Part shown: one piece after another, positions 32,738 through 40,584 of the stretch
Position numbering within the stretch: position 1 is the stretch's first letter
Layout of the letters: every line of letters begins with the position of its first letter
NCBI GenBank assembly: GCA_024222475.1
Contig: JAAEPA010000284.1
Coordinates: 1-40,584 of the forward strand
Reading direction: 5' to 3'
DNA from: Gammaproteobacteria bacterium
GTDB taxonomy: Bacteria > Pseudomonadota > Gammaproteobacteria > JAAEPA01
Length of the DNA: 40,584 nucleotides
Notes under the pieces: model-generated
What the model was told of the DNA's origin: nothing
Database searches by the model: none
The model's input: only the letters and a program-made list of their open reading frames with translations
Translations under genes and position numbers: made by a program

Positions 32738-33637
32738 AGTCTCCTCACCTATCGTTGAAAGATCTGCTTTTCCCCGTCGCTTGGTCTCCTGCCCATCAAG
32801 TACCCTGCCTGGGTCACCTGATCACCGATAGCCGGTTGCTACCCCTCCCTAGAATAGTTATGTACGGCGGACACTTTAAAGTTGTTCGCAAATCACGTAC
32901 CACCAAAAACATAGCCGATCAACCTCAAACGCTAGTTATTGTTTATTAAAGGAATAATTAAACTACAGCGTGTATGATTATATTTTATATAATCGAAATC
33001 CTCCCCCGCTGTTGGTGTCAATAAAACCATAGTTGATTAAATGTTGTTTTCCATTACCGCACCCTGTGGACTGATGGTGATAAATTGAGCCCTTCAACAA
33101 AGTCTAGGCTAGCTTTCGAGAATGGCAATGATCTATGGATTGTAAAACCACGCCTCTTCCGTCCATATTGCTATTATCCAATACCATAGATGAATTGAAT
33201 AACCAGTGGGCAACCGCAACACAGAACCCCATATTGATGATTCATGTATAATATACTCCCTCATTATCTTTCTTCTTAACTTTAGAAGTCACTATACGCT
33301 CGCCCCTCTTATAACCCATCATTCTGTTTATGTTTCTTTCTCTGCGGGCTCCACAAGGAAGAAAGCCCTGAATGTCTCAGACGCATCATATGCGCCGTAA
33401 TAATATGTTGCTTATTTTCCAACTCGTTAATCTATTATGTTGATAAAATACCCTTCCCTCAATACTGTCTGACGCGATTCATTCCCTGCAATTAATTAAC
33501 TATTCTTAATTTTTATATTTATTTTCAATAAGATATAACGATCCAAACGGACTCTAACTAGACTGGTACGGAAAATGCGCTTGTTCTGATCTCATAATAT
33601 TTAAACTCAAATAAATCGAAATTTCTGGAGAGGGGAC
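32738..33637. other. 900-bp AT-rich gap without a supported gene
   Basis: The stretch is clearly more AT-rich than its neighbours. Short ORFs at 32755-32949 and 33206-33400 have no plausible start signals or recognisable protein patterns. A good Shine-Dalgarno (GGAGAGGGGAC) for the next gene lies at 33625-33635. Otherwise nothing is seen. The composition suggests an acquired or decayed region that H-NS-like proteins could bind (inference). Confidence 0.5.
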
Positions 33638-35354
33638 ATGAGCCAACTTAATAACTTAATCTGCGGAGTAGGTTTAGCAATGTGCGGAAATATTGCCTTT
33701 GCAACAAACACTATCAAAGCCATCGACAATAGAGTCATTGAACAATTCCCTCAGTTCAATACATCAAACCCCTATCAGACACAAAACTCCGTTGCTCCGC
33801 CAGTACCTGGTCTCAAGGGTCTACCGGGCGGTGGTTCAGTATTAGCGTATGATAAAAACGGTAATGTTGTTTGCCGTCACGCCACGGCAGAGGAGGCACA
33901 AGAACTGGCGATCTATAATGTGTCTATACCCTTACAGACCATTACAAAATTTGACGAAGATAATAGTAACGAGCGTATTACCCAAGAGCAGAATGGTCTC
34001 AGGATCACGCTGCAAGCCACTGAACAGCTGGAAAACTTCCTGGAAGCGAAGGCTGCTTTTTTGCGGGCGGCCAAGCTTTGGGAATCCATTATCGCATCTC
34101 CGATTTCCATTATTATAAATGTCGATTTTGGGCCCAATAGGTTTGGCAGTCCATTTCCTACGAATGTTCTTGGAAGCGCAACTCCACAGCCCATCGAAAG
34201 GGATTTTTTTCAAGTCCGCACCGCCCTAATCGATGGCGCGAGCACACAAGAAGAACGCTCACTTTATGAAACCCTACCACTTGATCAAATCCCCACCGAT
34301 ATCGGCAACATATCATCGATTAATGCGCCATCTGCTGTGTTTCGCGCACTTAGGATAGTATCTGCCACAGCAGATCCCAGTAATGAGACGGATCTTGGAC
34401 CGGCACCTTCGATAGGCTTTAATTCCAACTTCAATTGGGACCTAAATCCTGACGATGGCATCGACGAAGACAAGATAGATTTTTTCGGCACAGCCGTGCA
34501 TGAGATTGGACATGCATTGGGATTTTGTGTCAGAAGTAGGCGGGAGAGAGCTTAATCCCAATGCGGCTATTGCTGTATCTCTATGGGATCTTTTCAGATT
34601 TCGCCCGCAGACCGGCGGCGATTTCACCAACGCCCAAAGAATCCTATCCCCAGGAGGTGAACAGGTCTTCTATGCGGGTGACGCTGAGCTTCCACTGTCG
34701 ACAGGCGGTCCAGCGGCTGACAACGGCGATGGACAACAGGCCTCTCACTGGAAAGATGATGATCAAACCGGTGTCTATGTAGGAGTAATGGACCCCACGA
34801 TAGGCAAGGGGTTTCGTGTCACTGTTTCTCAAAACGACCGTCTCGCCCTAGATGCGATGGGTTACACATTGGTGACAGGGATCGACGATGGGAGCTTTGA
34901 GAACTCCATTGGACCGATCAGTGGCGGAACCGCATTTTACATCAACCGCCTGACACCCAAAGCCTATCCGGCCACGCTGACCCAAGTCTTAGTCCAATTT
35001 ACCAACAGTAGCAATGTCAGCACAGGCAGCGCCTTAAACATTCTGGTAGGCACCAACCAGAATGGAGAAAGTGACATCGATTCAACACAATTTCAGTCCA
35101 CTTCCGCCACCATCTCCGAGCTTGACGATTTTAATGGCTTTGATGTTCCAGATGTGACCATAGACTCGGGAGATTTCATAGTCGGTTTCAGCATGACGAC
35201 GGATCAGGACATATTCCCCGGCGCGCTTGATACGACAACCTATCAGCAACGCTCCTATTTCTCTGGTGATGGGATCGATTTCGAACTGATTGATATCGCC
35301 TCTGATGGCACCCTATCCGGAAACTTTGGTATCCGAGCGCGAATCAATCGATAA
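33638..35354 (+). pseudogene. Secreted zinc metalloprotease-like gene with a frameshift at the active site
   Basis: Two overlapping frames (33638-34555 and 34500-35354) join to one protein of about 571 residues. The first frame has a Sec signal (about 1-22, ending AFA) and reaches the zinc motif HEIGHALGF at 288-296. The second frame carries on with VSEVGGRELN and a C-terminal beta-rich region (about 420-570). The break is in TTTT at 34523-34526; three T would keep GFVSEVGG in frame. The His-Glu-x2-His motif is intact but the usual third metzincin ligand position is Ser, as in the group with HEIGHALGFVS. If the frameshift is real, the product lacks the C-terminal half and is likely inactive. 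Confidence 0.75.
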
Positions 35355-35365
35355 CGCCGCGATCT

Positions 35366-36415
35366 TTAATCCAGTATATTCACCTTAACACCACGGGCCC
35401 GCAGCTCATTCGCGCGCCGCTCGATAAACCGCTGAAATTCCGGCTCCTTTAAATAGGCTTGGGAGGCCACGTAGTCCATCACCGACTGGATATGGAATGC
35501 CTTGAGATAGGCCTCCGTACGGAAGACCTCCGCGCCCTGGCGGTCAAAGAAGATCAGGCTGGGGGCATATTTGACATCCAGGGTCTTGGCCCACTCCACG
35601 ATTCCGGTCTCCTGGGCGTCGGGGGTTTGGATGGGGTCCTTCGACCACCTATCCAGCAACACGATATCGAAGCCTTCCAGCAGGGCCAGGCTTTCTTTGC
35701 GCTGCAGAATATCCAAGTGCAACTCATCACATGCAGCGCATCGCTTTTGCTCGAATAATACAAGTAAGGGCTTCGCACTGCGCATGACACGATCGGCCAG
35801 ACGGTAGGGCGGTTGAAGAAATTGCTCACTGACATGCAATTTCCCGGTTGCCGGCTGGGGAGCCAAGGACGTAAGATAGTCTTGATAGTCGGTCTTAAGT
35901 TCCCGTTTGCCGCCCACGTATTCCAGGGCGGTGAGGAATTTGTGCGGCGGGTAATAGCCATTTATCCTCAGCACCACCCCACCCATTTCGTTAAACATCA
36001 GCAGGGTTGGGGTAAACATGACCTTTAGACCTTTGGCAAATTGTTTCTCCGTGGTCTCATTGCCTTTAAAATCCACCACCTCCCGATCACCCCACATATT
36101 GATGGCGATCAGATCGAAATACTGCCGGGTCTTGTTGGAGATCACTCGCTGGCCGAAATTGTCCTCCAGGAGTTTCTTGCAATAGGGACAACCATCCTGA
36201 TAGAAATACAGGATCAGGCGCTTTTCCTGCGCGCCCGCCTCGGCGATATCCTCACGGATATCCAGAAAAGAGTCCTTGAACCAGTCAGGTTTCTGTTCAT
36301 AGCCGGGATTGACCATCCCTGCTTCCAGGGATTGCCCTTCAGCGCAATGTCCGCAAATGGAATAGGTGCTCAGTATTGCGAACAACAGGATCAGGACAAA
36401 TTTTACGTAATCCAT
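35366..36415 (-). CDS. Double thioredoxin-fold periplasmic protein, SoxW-like
   Basis: The 349-residue protein has a Sec signal peptide (about 1-25) and two thioredoxin-fold domains. The first (about 50-175) has the redox motif CPYC in YQDGCPYCKK, as in SoxW-type thioredoxins; the second (about 215-320) has CAAC in EQKRCAACDE. Both keep the cis-Pro (MFTPTLL and KYAPSLI). It probably reduces or delivers electrons to periplasmic cysteines, perhaps in sulfur or cytochrome c metabolism (inference). It lies 90 bp after an FKBP gene on the same strand. Confidence 0.85.
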   Translation of the reverse strand: MDYVKFVLILLFAILSTYSICGHCAEGQSLEAGMVNPGYEQKPDWFKDSFLDIREDIAEAGAQEKRLILYFYQDGCPYCKKLLEDNFGQRVISNKTRQYFDLIAINMWGDREVVDFKGNETTEKQFAKGLKVMFTPTLLMFNEMGGVVLRINGYYPPHKFLTALEYVGGKRELKTDYQDYLTSLAPQPATGKLHVSEQFLQPPYRLADRVMRSAKPLLVLFEQKRCAACDELHLDILQRKESLALLEGFDIVLLDRWSKDPIQTPDAQETGIVEWAKTLDVKYAPSLIFFDRQGAEVFRTEAYLKAFHIQSVMDYVASQAYLKEPEFQRFIERRANELRARGVKVNILD

Positions 36416-36440
36416 TCTAAATCGCTCCTTTTTACTGGAG

Positions 36441-36480
36441 CGCGTAGGATGCGGCTCGCAAGCTCACGACATCCTACGCG
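36441..36480. repeat. Small palindromic element with CGCGTAGGATG ends
   Basis: 11-bp perfect arms, CGCGTAGGATG (36441-36451) and CATCCTACGCG (36470-36480), surround an 18-base loop. It lies between the FKBP gene and the double thioredoxin gene. It could act as a terminator or processing site, or be a scattered REP-like repeat. There is no T run next to it. Confidence 0.65.
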
Positions 36481-36505
36481 AGCTGGCCCTAAACCTATCC
36501 AGCCT

Positions 36506-36919
36506 TCATTTCACCTCTAATAACTCGACCTCGAATATTAGATCGGCATTTGGCGGTATTACACCACCGGCTCCGCGCGATCCATACCCTAGTTTGGCCG
36601 GGATCATCAGGGTCCGTTTTCCGCCGACTTTCATCCCCTCGACACCTTCGTCCCAGCCTTTGATCACCCTGCCCGCACCGAGGGGAAATGAAAAAGGAAC
36701 CCCCCTATCTACAGAGCTATCAAACTTCTTTCCCTTTTTGCCTTGCTCATCGAGCCACCCGGTATAATGGACATCAACCATTTTTCCATCGACCGCTTCA
36801 GTACCTGACCCTATTTTTGCATCGTCATACCGAAGTCCGGATGTTGTGGTAATCACTTCTGCATTTACTGTAGTCATAAACAAAAATATCCCCAATAAAA
36901 AGAAAACAACTTTATTCAT
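36506..36919 (-). CDS. FKBP-type peptidyl-prolyl cis-trans isomerase
   Basis: The 137-residue protein has a signal peptide (about 1-20, ending VNA) and a single FKBP domain with VDVHYTGWL, KFDSSVDRG, IKGWDEGVEGMKVGGKR and IPAKLGYGSRGAGGVIPPNADLIFEVEL. It catalyses prolyl isomerisation in the periplasm. ATG 36919 has AAGGAA about 8 bases upstream; the longer start at 36955 adds basic residues before the signal and is unlikely. A family A repeat lies about 80 bp upstream of the start. Confidence 0.93.
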   Translation of the reverse strand: MNKVVFFLLGIFLFMTTVNAEVITTTSGLRYDDAKIGSGTEAVDGKMVDVHYTGWLDEQGKKGKKFDSSVDRGVPFSFPLGAGRVIKGWDEGVEGMKVGGKRTLMIPAKLGYGSRGAGGVIPPNADLIFEVELLEVK

Positions 36920-36999
36920 CTTATTCCTTACTCTGTTTCGTTTGGTGTGTCGCATTTATAGAACCATCAAGGCGATTATATACAACTCTTGGAAGAGTT

Positions 37000-37161
37000 A
37001 GGAATGCGAATTAAATAACTTCCCTAGCTGGCGCCGCATAATCGTACGTATTCAAGGCGCGAAAACAGGCGCATAGCCTCGCTATGTCACTGTTGTCGCA
37101 ACGCCGAATACGGACGATAAGGCAAGTCAGATAGGGCAAGTTATTTCAGTAGCATTCCTTA
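37000..37161 (+). repeat. Family A palindromic element, copy 3
   Basis: This complete copy is very similar to 15374-15535 and has the same orientation. Outer ends are AGGAATG (37000) and CATTCCT (37153-37159). It fills the gap between FKBP and the endonuclease III relative. Its last bases (TTA at 37159-37161) are the TAA stop codon of the endonuclease gene. Confidence 0.9.
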
Positions 37162-37791
37162 GGAACCCAAGGGACAAAACCCAAGCAGAGAACAGCGTTC
37201 GCAACTCGGATTTGGCCGGCATACCTCCTTTCCATGGCGCACGATAAGGGCATGGTATTCATTGAACAGTGAAGCATTCTTTTGCAGACTGGCCTCGAAA
37301 TCAAGACGCAGTTGTTCGTAGGGTTCGCCCCCTTCGATCAGCCCCAAGCGGGAGAACAACCGTCGCGTGTAGGCATCGATGACGAACACCGGTCGGTCAA
37401 AGGCATAGAGCAGCATATCATCCGCGGTCTCCGGACCTATACCCTTTACGGCCAGTAAGGCCTGCCGTAATTGCTCGGTGGACCAGTGTCGCAGGGCCTT
37501 CATTTCCCCCTGAGACAGAAACCATAGACAGAAACACCGCAACCGATCGGCCTTGATATTGAAATAACCCGAGGGTCTAAGGGCCTCGGCCAATCTGGGA
37601 TGATCACAATCCAGGATGGCCCGAGCCGTGGTTAGGCCATGCCCCTTGAGGTTTCCAATGGCGCACTCGACATTGGACCAGGCGGTGTTTTGGGTGAGTA
37701 TGGCACCGATCATGACCTCGAAGGCCGAGTCCGCGGGCCACCAATGTTGCGGGCCATACAAAGACAGCAGGCCTTGATATACCGTTTTCAT
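37159..37791 (-). CDS. Endonuclease III-related HhH-GPD DNA glycosylase
   Basis: The 210-residue protein has a helix-hairpin-helix (VKGIGPETADDMLLY) and a catalytic Asp in VFVIDAYTRR, as in endonuclease III. The Lys of EndoIII (GRKTA) is Glu here (GPETA), so it is probably a monofunctional glycosylase of the MIG/MagIII-like branch. The C-terminal [4Fe-4S] ligands are C-x5-C-x2-C-x5-C. The start may be ATG 37791 (AAGG upstream) or ATG 37806. The stop codon is provided by a family A repeat. Confidence 0.85.
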   Translation of the reverse strand: MKTVYQGLLSLYGPQHWWPADSAFEVMIGAILTQNTAWSNVECAIGNLKGHGLTTARAILDCDHPRLAEALRPSGYFNIKADRLRCFCLWFLSQGEMKALRHWSTEQLRQALLAVKGIGPETADDMLLYAFDRPVFVIDAYTRRLFSRLGLIEGGEPYEQLRLDFEASLQKNASLFNEYHALIVRHGKEVCRPNPSCERCSLLGFCPLGS

Positions 37792-37902
37792 GATCTGGCC
37801 TTGCATGTCTTGCTATTTGGGCTAGATCCTACGAGTGATTGCGGTCGTATAGCACAAGCGCTTGATCCTTATAGCGATATTTTTTTCTCTATCCACACAT
37901 AT

Positions 37903-37955
37903 AGGGACTGATTAGAATGCAGGTTTTATCTTTAAATTGGTAAATGATCGGTCCC
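37903..37955. repeat. Inverted repeat GGGACTGATT / GATCGGTCCC
   Basis: A 10-base inverted repeat with two G-T or mismatched positions spans the gap downstream of rluB. GGGACTGATTAGAATGC closely resembles GGGACCGATCAGAATGC at 17835-17851 and a diverged GAACCGACCAGAATAC at 15346-15361. It may be a stem used as a terminator or the remains of a scattered repeat. Confidence 0.35.
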
Positions 37956-38756
37956 TCACCTGTAAGGTCTACGTTTTAATGGTTTTTTACCAAATGACTT
38001 CTTCGCAGTCGGTTTTACCGGCGGTGGTTTGAGACCGACCAAGGCGTAAAGCGCATCGCTCTGCTGCCGGGACAAATCCCTCCAGCGCCCTGATCTGAGC
38101 CCGCGTTCGAGCTGAATTGGGCCGTAGCGGATACGAATCAGACGGCTCACCACCAAACCCTGGGATTCCCATAGCCTTCTGACCTCACGATGCCGTCCCT
38201 CGCTGAGCACCACATGAAACCACTGGTTGCCCCCGGTGCCGCCGGCATGCTGGATCTGTTCAAACCGGGCCATACCGTCATCGATCTCCACCCCCTGCTT
38301 GAGCCGAGTGATGGCCTCTTCCGTGACCTGGCCATATATTCGCACGGCATATTCACGCTCGACCTCCTGCGATGGATGCATCAACAGGTTGGCCAAACCA
38401 CCGTCATTAGTGAATAAAAGCAACCCGGAGGTATTTATATCTAAGCGGCCAACGGCAACCCATCGACCCTCGTGCAGACGCGGCAGATTTTGGAACACCG
38501 TCGGCCGCTCCTCGGGGTCTTTGCGGGTGGTGACTTCTCCAACAGGTTTATGGTAGGCGAGTATTCTGCACCGCAGCTCTCCGGCAATCCGTACCCTGCG
38601 GCCTTTGATCGTTATCCCGTCTTTATCGTCCGCACGATCACCCAGCTGGGCAACCTTGCCATTCACGATGACAATGCCCTGCTCGATCCACCTTTCGATC
38701 TCCCTCCTGGAGCCCAAACCCGTCCGAGCCAAGACCTTTTGTATGCGTTCTTTCAC
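37956..38756 (-). CDS. rluB: 23S rRNA pseudouridine synthase RluB
   Basis: The 266-residue RsuA/RluB-family enzyme has an N-terminal S4 RNA-binding domain (ERIQKVLARTGLGSRREIE) and the catalytic Asp in VGRLDINTSGLLLF. RluB modifies U2605 in 23S rRNA in E. coli. The tail (KKSFGKKPLKRRPYR) is basic as in RluB. It lies 12 bp after scpB and is probably in one transcript with scpAB. Confidence 0.93.
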   Translation of the reverse strand: MKERIQKVLARTGLGSRREIERWIEQGIVIVNGKVAQLGDRADDKDGITIKGRRVRIAGELRCRILAYHKPVGEVTTRKDPEERPTVFQNLPRLHEGRWVAVGRLDINTSGLLLFTNDGGLANLLMHPSQEVEREYAVRIYGQVTEEAITRLKQGVEIDDGMARFEQIQHAGGTGGNQWFHVVLSEGRHREVRRLWESQGLVVSRLIRIRYGPIQLERGLRSGRWRDLSRQQSDALYALVGLKPPPVKPTAKKSFGKKPLKRRPYR

Positions 38757-38768
38757 GATACACTTTCG

Positions 38769-39455
38769 TTAGTGCGGAATTTCGGTCCCCGGAAGCGCCA
38801 TGATCACCGCTGTTTTGGTGTCGTCTGAGGTTGCATCTTCACCCTCCACGCGTTTCCCCTCTGGGTCCTGATTGGTACCGCCGTCATTGGATTGTTGCAG
38901 ATCAAGTTGCGCCTGGATCGCATCCAGGTCCGTTATCTGCGCTAAGTTCGGCATGTTATCCAGGGTTTTCAGATTAAAATAATCCAGAAATGCTCGAGCA
39001 CTACCATAGAGTGCCGGTTTTCCGGGCACTTCTTTATGCCCCAGGACCCGCACCCATCCGCGCTCCAGGAGGGTCTTGATGATGCTGGTGCTGACCCCCA
39101 CGCCGCGGATCTGCTCGATCTCAGCACGGGTGATCGGTTGCCGATAGACGATCAATGCCAGGGTCTCCATCAATGCACGCGAGTAGCGGGGCGGCTTTTC
39201 TTCCCACAGACGGGAGACCCAGGGCTCGAATTCTTGGCGCACCTGCAGACGATAACCACTGGCGACCTCCTTGAGTTCGTAACCCCTGCCGTGGCATTGC
39301 TCCCCAAGCGCCTTTAGACACTGGCGTATCGCCTCGCGGCCGACAGCATCACGTTTTGAGTCGAATAGTTTTTCCAATTGATCCAGACTCAAAGGTTTAC
39401 CTGCCGCAAGCAGGGCGGCCTCAAGGATCATTTGCAACTTCTGCGCATCCATCAT
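38769..39455 (-). CDS. scpB: Segregation and condensation protein B
   Basis: ScpB forms the kleisin-kite regulatory part of the Smc-ScpAB condensin. The 228-residue protein has two winged helices, with LETLALIVYRQPITRAEIEQ, RGVGVSTSIIKTLLERGWV and GSARAFLDYFNL typical of the family. The C-terminal 40 residues are acidic and look disordered. It overlaps scpA by 4 bp. Confidence 0.95.
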   Translation of the reverse strand: MMDAQKLQMILEAALLAAGKPLSLDQLEKLFDSKRDAVGREAIRQCLKALGEQCHGRGYELKEVASGYRLQVRQEFEPWVSRLWEEKPPRYSRALMETLALIVYRQPITRAEIEQIRGVGVSTSIIKTLLERGWVRVLGHKEVPGKPALYGSARAFLDYFNLKTLDNMPNLAQITDLDAIQAQLDLQQSNDGGTNQDPEGKRVEGEDATSDDTKTAVIMALPGTEIPH

Positions 39456-40288
39456 TGGTCCGGTCCTCCTTCAACGAAGGTATTGGATCGCACATGAATC
39501 GGTGAAAAAGGCTTCGCCTGGGCCAGCTCGATGTACTGTTCCTTGATCAGCTCAAGTATAGCCAATAATGTCACCACTACCCCGGTACGTCCTTCCTGAG
39601 GGGTGAAAAGACGGCTGAATTCAATGAAAGACTCCGTTTCCGACATTCTTTTCAATAGGGTGGCCATACGTTCCCGCACCGATAAGGGTTCGCGTTGAAT
39701 ATGGTGGTGAGTAAACATGTCGGCACGATCGAGCACCTTTTTAAAGGCCAACAACAACTCACTGAGCTGCACCTGCGGCAGCGGCTTTTTGCGTTTAAGC
39801 TCGGGCGGTTTAGCGCGGGCCTGAAAGAGTTCCCGCTCCATCCGGGGCAGCGCATCGATATCCGCTGCCGCCTTCTTAAAGCGCTCATATTCCTGCAGAC
39901 GACGGAGCAACTCGGCCCGCGGATCCTCCTCCTCCCCCTCTTCGACGGGACGTGGCAGCAACATGCGTGATTTGATCTCGGCCAGCATAGCAGCCATCAC
40001 CAAATACTCGGCAGCCAGTTCCAGATGTACCCTTTTCATCAACTCCACATATTCCATGTATTGCCGAGTGATCTCGGCGATAGGAATATCCAGTATATCC
40101 AGGTTCTGACGTTTGATGAGATACAGCAACAGGTCCAGGGGACCCTCAAAGGCCTCGAGAAAGACCTCCAGGGCATCGGGGGGGATGTAAAGATCTTTGG
40201 GCAAGGTGGTCAGGGGCTCGCCATGTACCCGCGCCGGTGGTGAATGATGTGCTGCAGTCTGTTGCGCTATCGAGAGGGTATCAGACAC
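39452..40288 (-). CDS. scpA: Segregation and condensation protein A
   Basis: ScpA is the kleisin that bridges the Smc heads. The protein of about 278 residues has the N-terminal kleisin motif FEGPLDLLLYLIKRQNLDI, AEYLVMAAMLAEIKSRMLLP, and a C-terminal winged helix ending FVEGGPDQ. The start is uncertain. GTG 40288 gives a gap of 7 bp to trpS without a clear Shine-Dalgarno; an upstream reading to 40399 would overlap trpS by 100 bp and is less likely. Confidence 0.9.
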   Translation of the reverse strand: MSDTLSIAQQTAAHHSPPARVHGEPLTTLPKDLYIPPDALEVFLEAFEGPLDLLLYLIKRQNLDILDIPIAEITRQYMEYVELMKRVHLELAAEYLVMAAMLAEIKSRMLLPRPVEEGEEEDPRAELLRRLQEYERFKKAAADIDALPRMERELFQARAKPPELKRKKPLPQVQLSELLLAFKKVLDRADMFTHHHIQREPLSVRERMATLLKRMSETESFIEFSRLFTPQEGRTGVVVTLLAILELIKEQYIELAQAKPFSPIHVRSNTFVEGGPDQ

Positions 40289-40295
40289 GTGTCGA

Positions 40296-40584
40296 CTATG
40301 CTGAGCTAAGGCCCATGACCGATCTAACCTCGTCCAGAGTGGTCTGAGCGATTTCCCGCGCGGCCTCCGTACCTTGCGAAATGATCTCGTTAACGGCATC
40401 CATGTCCCGTGCGTATTCCTCTGCCCTCGCCTTGAGGGGCTCCAACTCGGCCAGCACCGACTCTATCAGAGGGCGCTTGCAATCCAGACAACCGATCCCG
40501 GCCGTACGGCAACCCTCTTCCACCCAGGCCTGTACAGTGCTGTCGGAGTAGACCTGATGAAACTGCCACACTGGGCATTTAGCC
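40296..40584 (-). CDS. trpS: Tryptophanyl-tRNA synthetase, C-terminal part (gene continues beyond the window)
   Basis: Only about 96 C-terminal residues are inside the window. CPVWQFHQVYSD, CRTAGIGCLDCKRPLIESV and AREIAQTTLDEVRSVMGL match the C-terminal region of bacterial TrpRS; the Cys-x2-Cys pair is seen in the longer proteobacterial form. It is directly followed by scpA on the same strand, a common gammaproteobacterial order. Confidence 0.92.
   Translation of the reverse strand, partial: AKCPVWQFHQVYSDSTVQAWVEEGCRTAGIGCLDCKRPLIESVLAELEPLKARAEEYARDMDAVNEIISQGTEAAREIAQTTLDEVRSVMGLSSA

Noticed and set aside
33206..33400. 64-residue ORF in the AT-rich gap
   Set aside because: No Shine-Dalgarno, no recognisable pattern, ends in sequence without neighbours; length is within chance for AT-rich spacers.
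36041..36520. 159-residue plus-strand ORF opposite the double thioredoxin gene
   Set aside because: The minus-strand frame has two redox motifs and cis-Pro sites; the plus-strand ORF has none.

Overview
The window reads as a chromosomal stretch of a gammaproteobacterium. The best taxonomic markers are the trpS-scpA-scpB-rluB string, a YciK-type SDR, a DUF1249 protein, IscR, FeoABC and an H-NS-like protein. The respiratory formate dehydrogenase and a SoxW-like double thioredoxin would suit a facultative or sulfur-oxidising lifestyle. No rRNA is present, so this placement is inference and the genus cannot be given. I saw no tRNA, CRISPR array, prophage or transposase gene.

Layout. (1) 256-4595, plus strand: four overlapping genes for a membrane-anchored OmpA-domain protein, a Rab-like small GTPase, a soluble hybrid histidine kinase and an Hpt phosphotransfer protein. 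This is the most unusual unit here. (2) 4603-5001: a small DUF937/DUF2780-like protein. (3) 5360-19055: a formate dehydrogenase and molybdenum-cofactor region. A DUF3305 protein and a TorD-type chaperone lie on the plus strand. A minus-strand operon runs DUF3306, polyferredoxin, small TAT-target protein, FdhA (Cys form), FdhB, small lipoprotein, FdhC (cytochrome b). fdhD is divergent from this operon. A kinase-like protein with degenerate catalytic motifs follows, then mobA and mobB. (4) 19184-25318: a cation antiporter, an H-NS-like protein, and an ABC ATPase/FtsX permease/AttH-lipocalin export unit. (5) 25340-30551: iscR with a frameshift, a DUF1249 protein, a TauE/SafE permease and feoABC behind a promoter with a Fur-box-like site. 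(6) 30885-37791: yciK, two hypothetical envelope proteins, a 0.9-kb AT-rich gap, a frameshifted secreted metalloprotease, a double thioredoxin, an FKBP isomerase and an endonuclease III relative. (7) 37956-40584: rluB, scpB, scpA and the 3' end of trpS.

The intergenic regions hold several families of short non-coding elements with inverted ends. Family A is about 160 bp with three copies. Family B is 64-162 bp with three copies. Family C is 168-169 bp with two copies in direct orientation that flank the TauE/Feo block. Two one-off palindromes are also present. Elements of families A and B directly abut genes and supply stop codons, and apparently start-codon context, to their neighbours.

How the genes fit together: MobA and MobB make the bis-MGD cofactor, FdhD sulfurates it, and the TorD-like protein probably handles FdhA before Tat export. 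FdhA, FdhB and FdhC then pass electrons from formate to the quinone pool. The GTPase/kinase operon looks like a self-contained signalling module linking the cell wall to a phosphorelay. Its output is not visible in this window.
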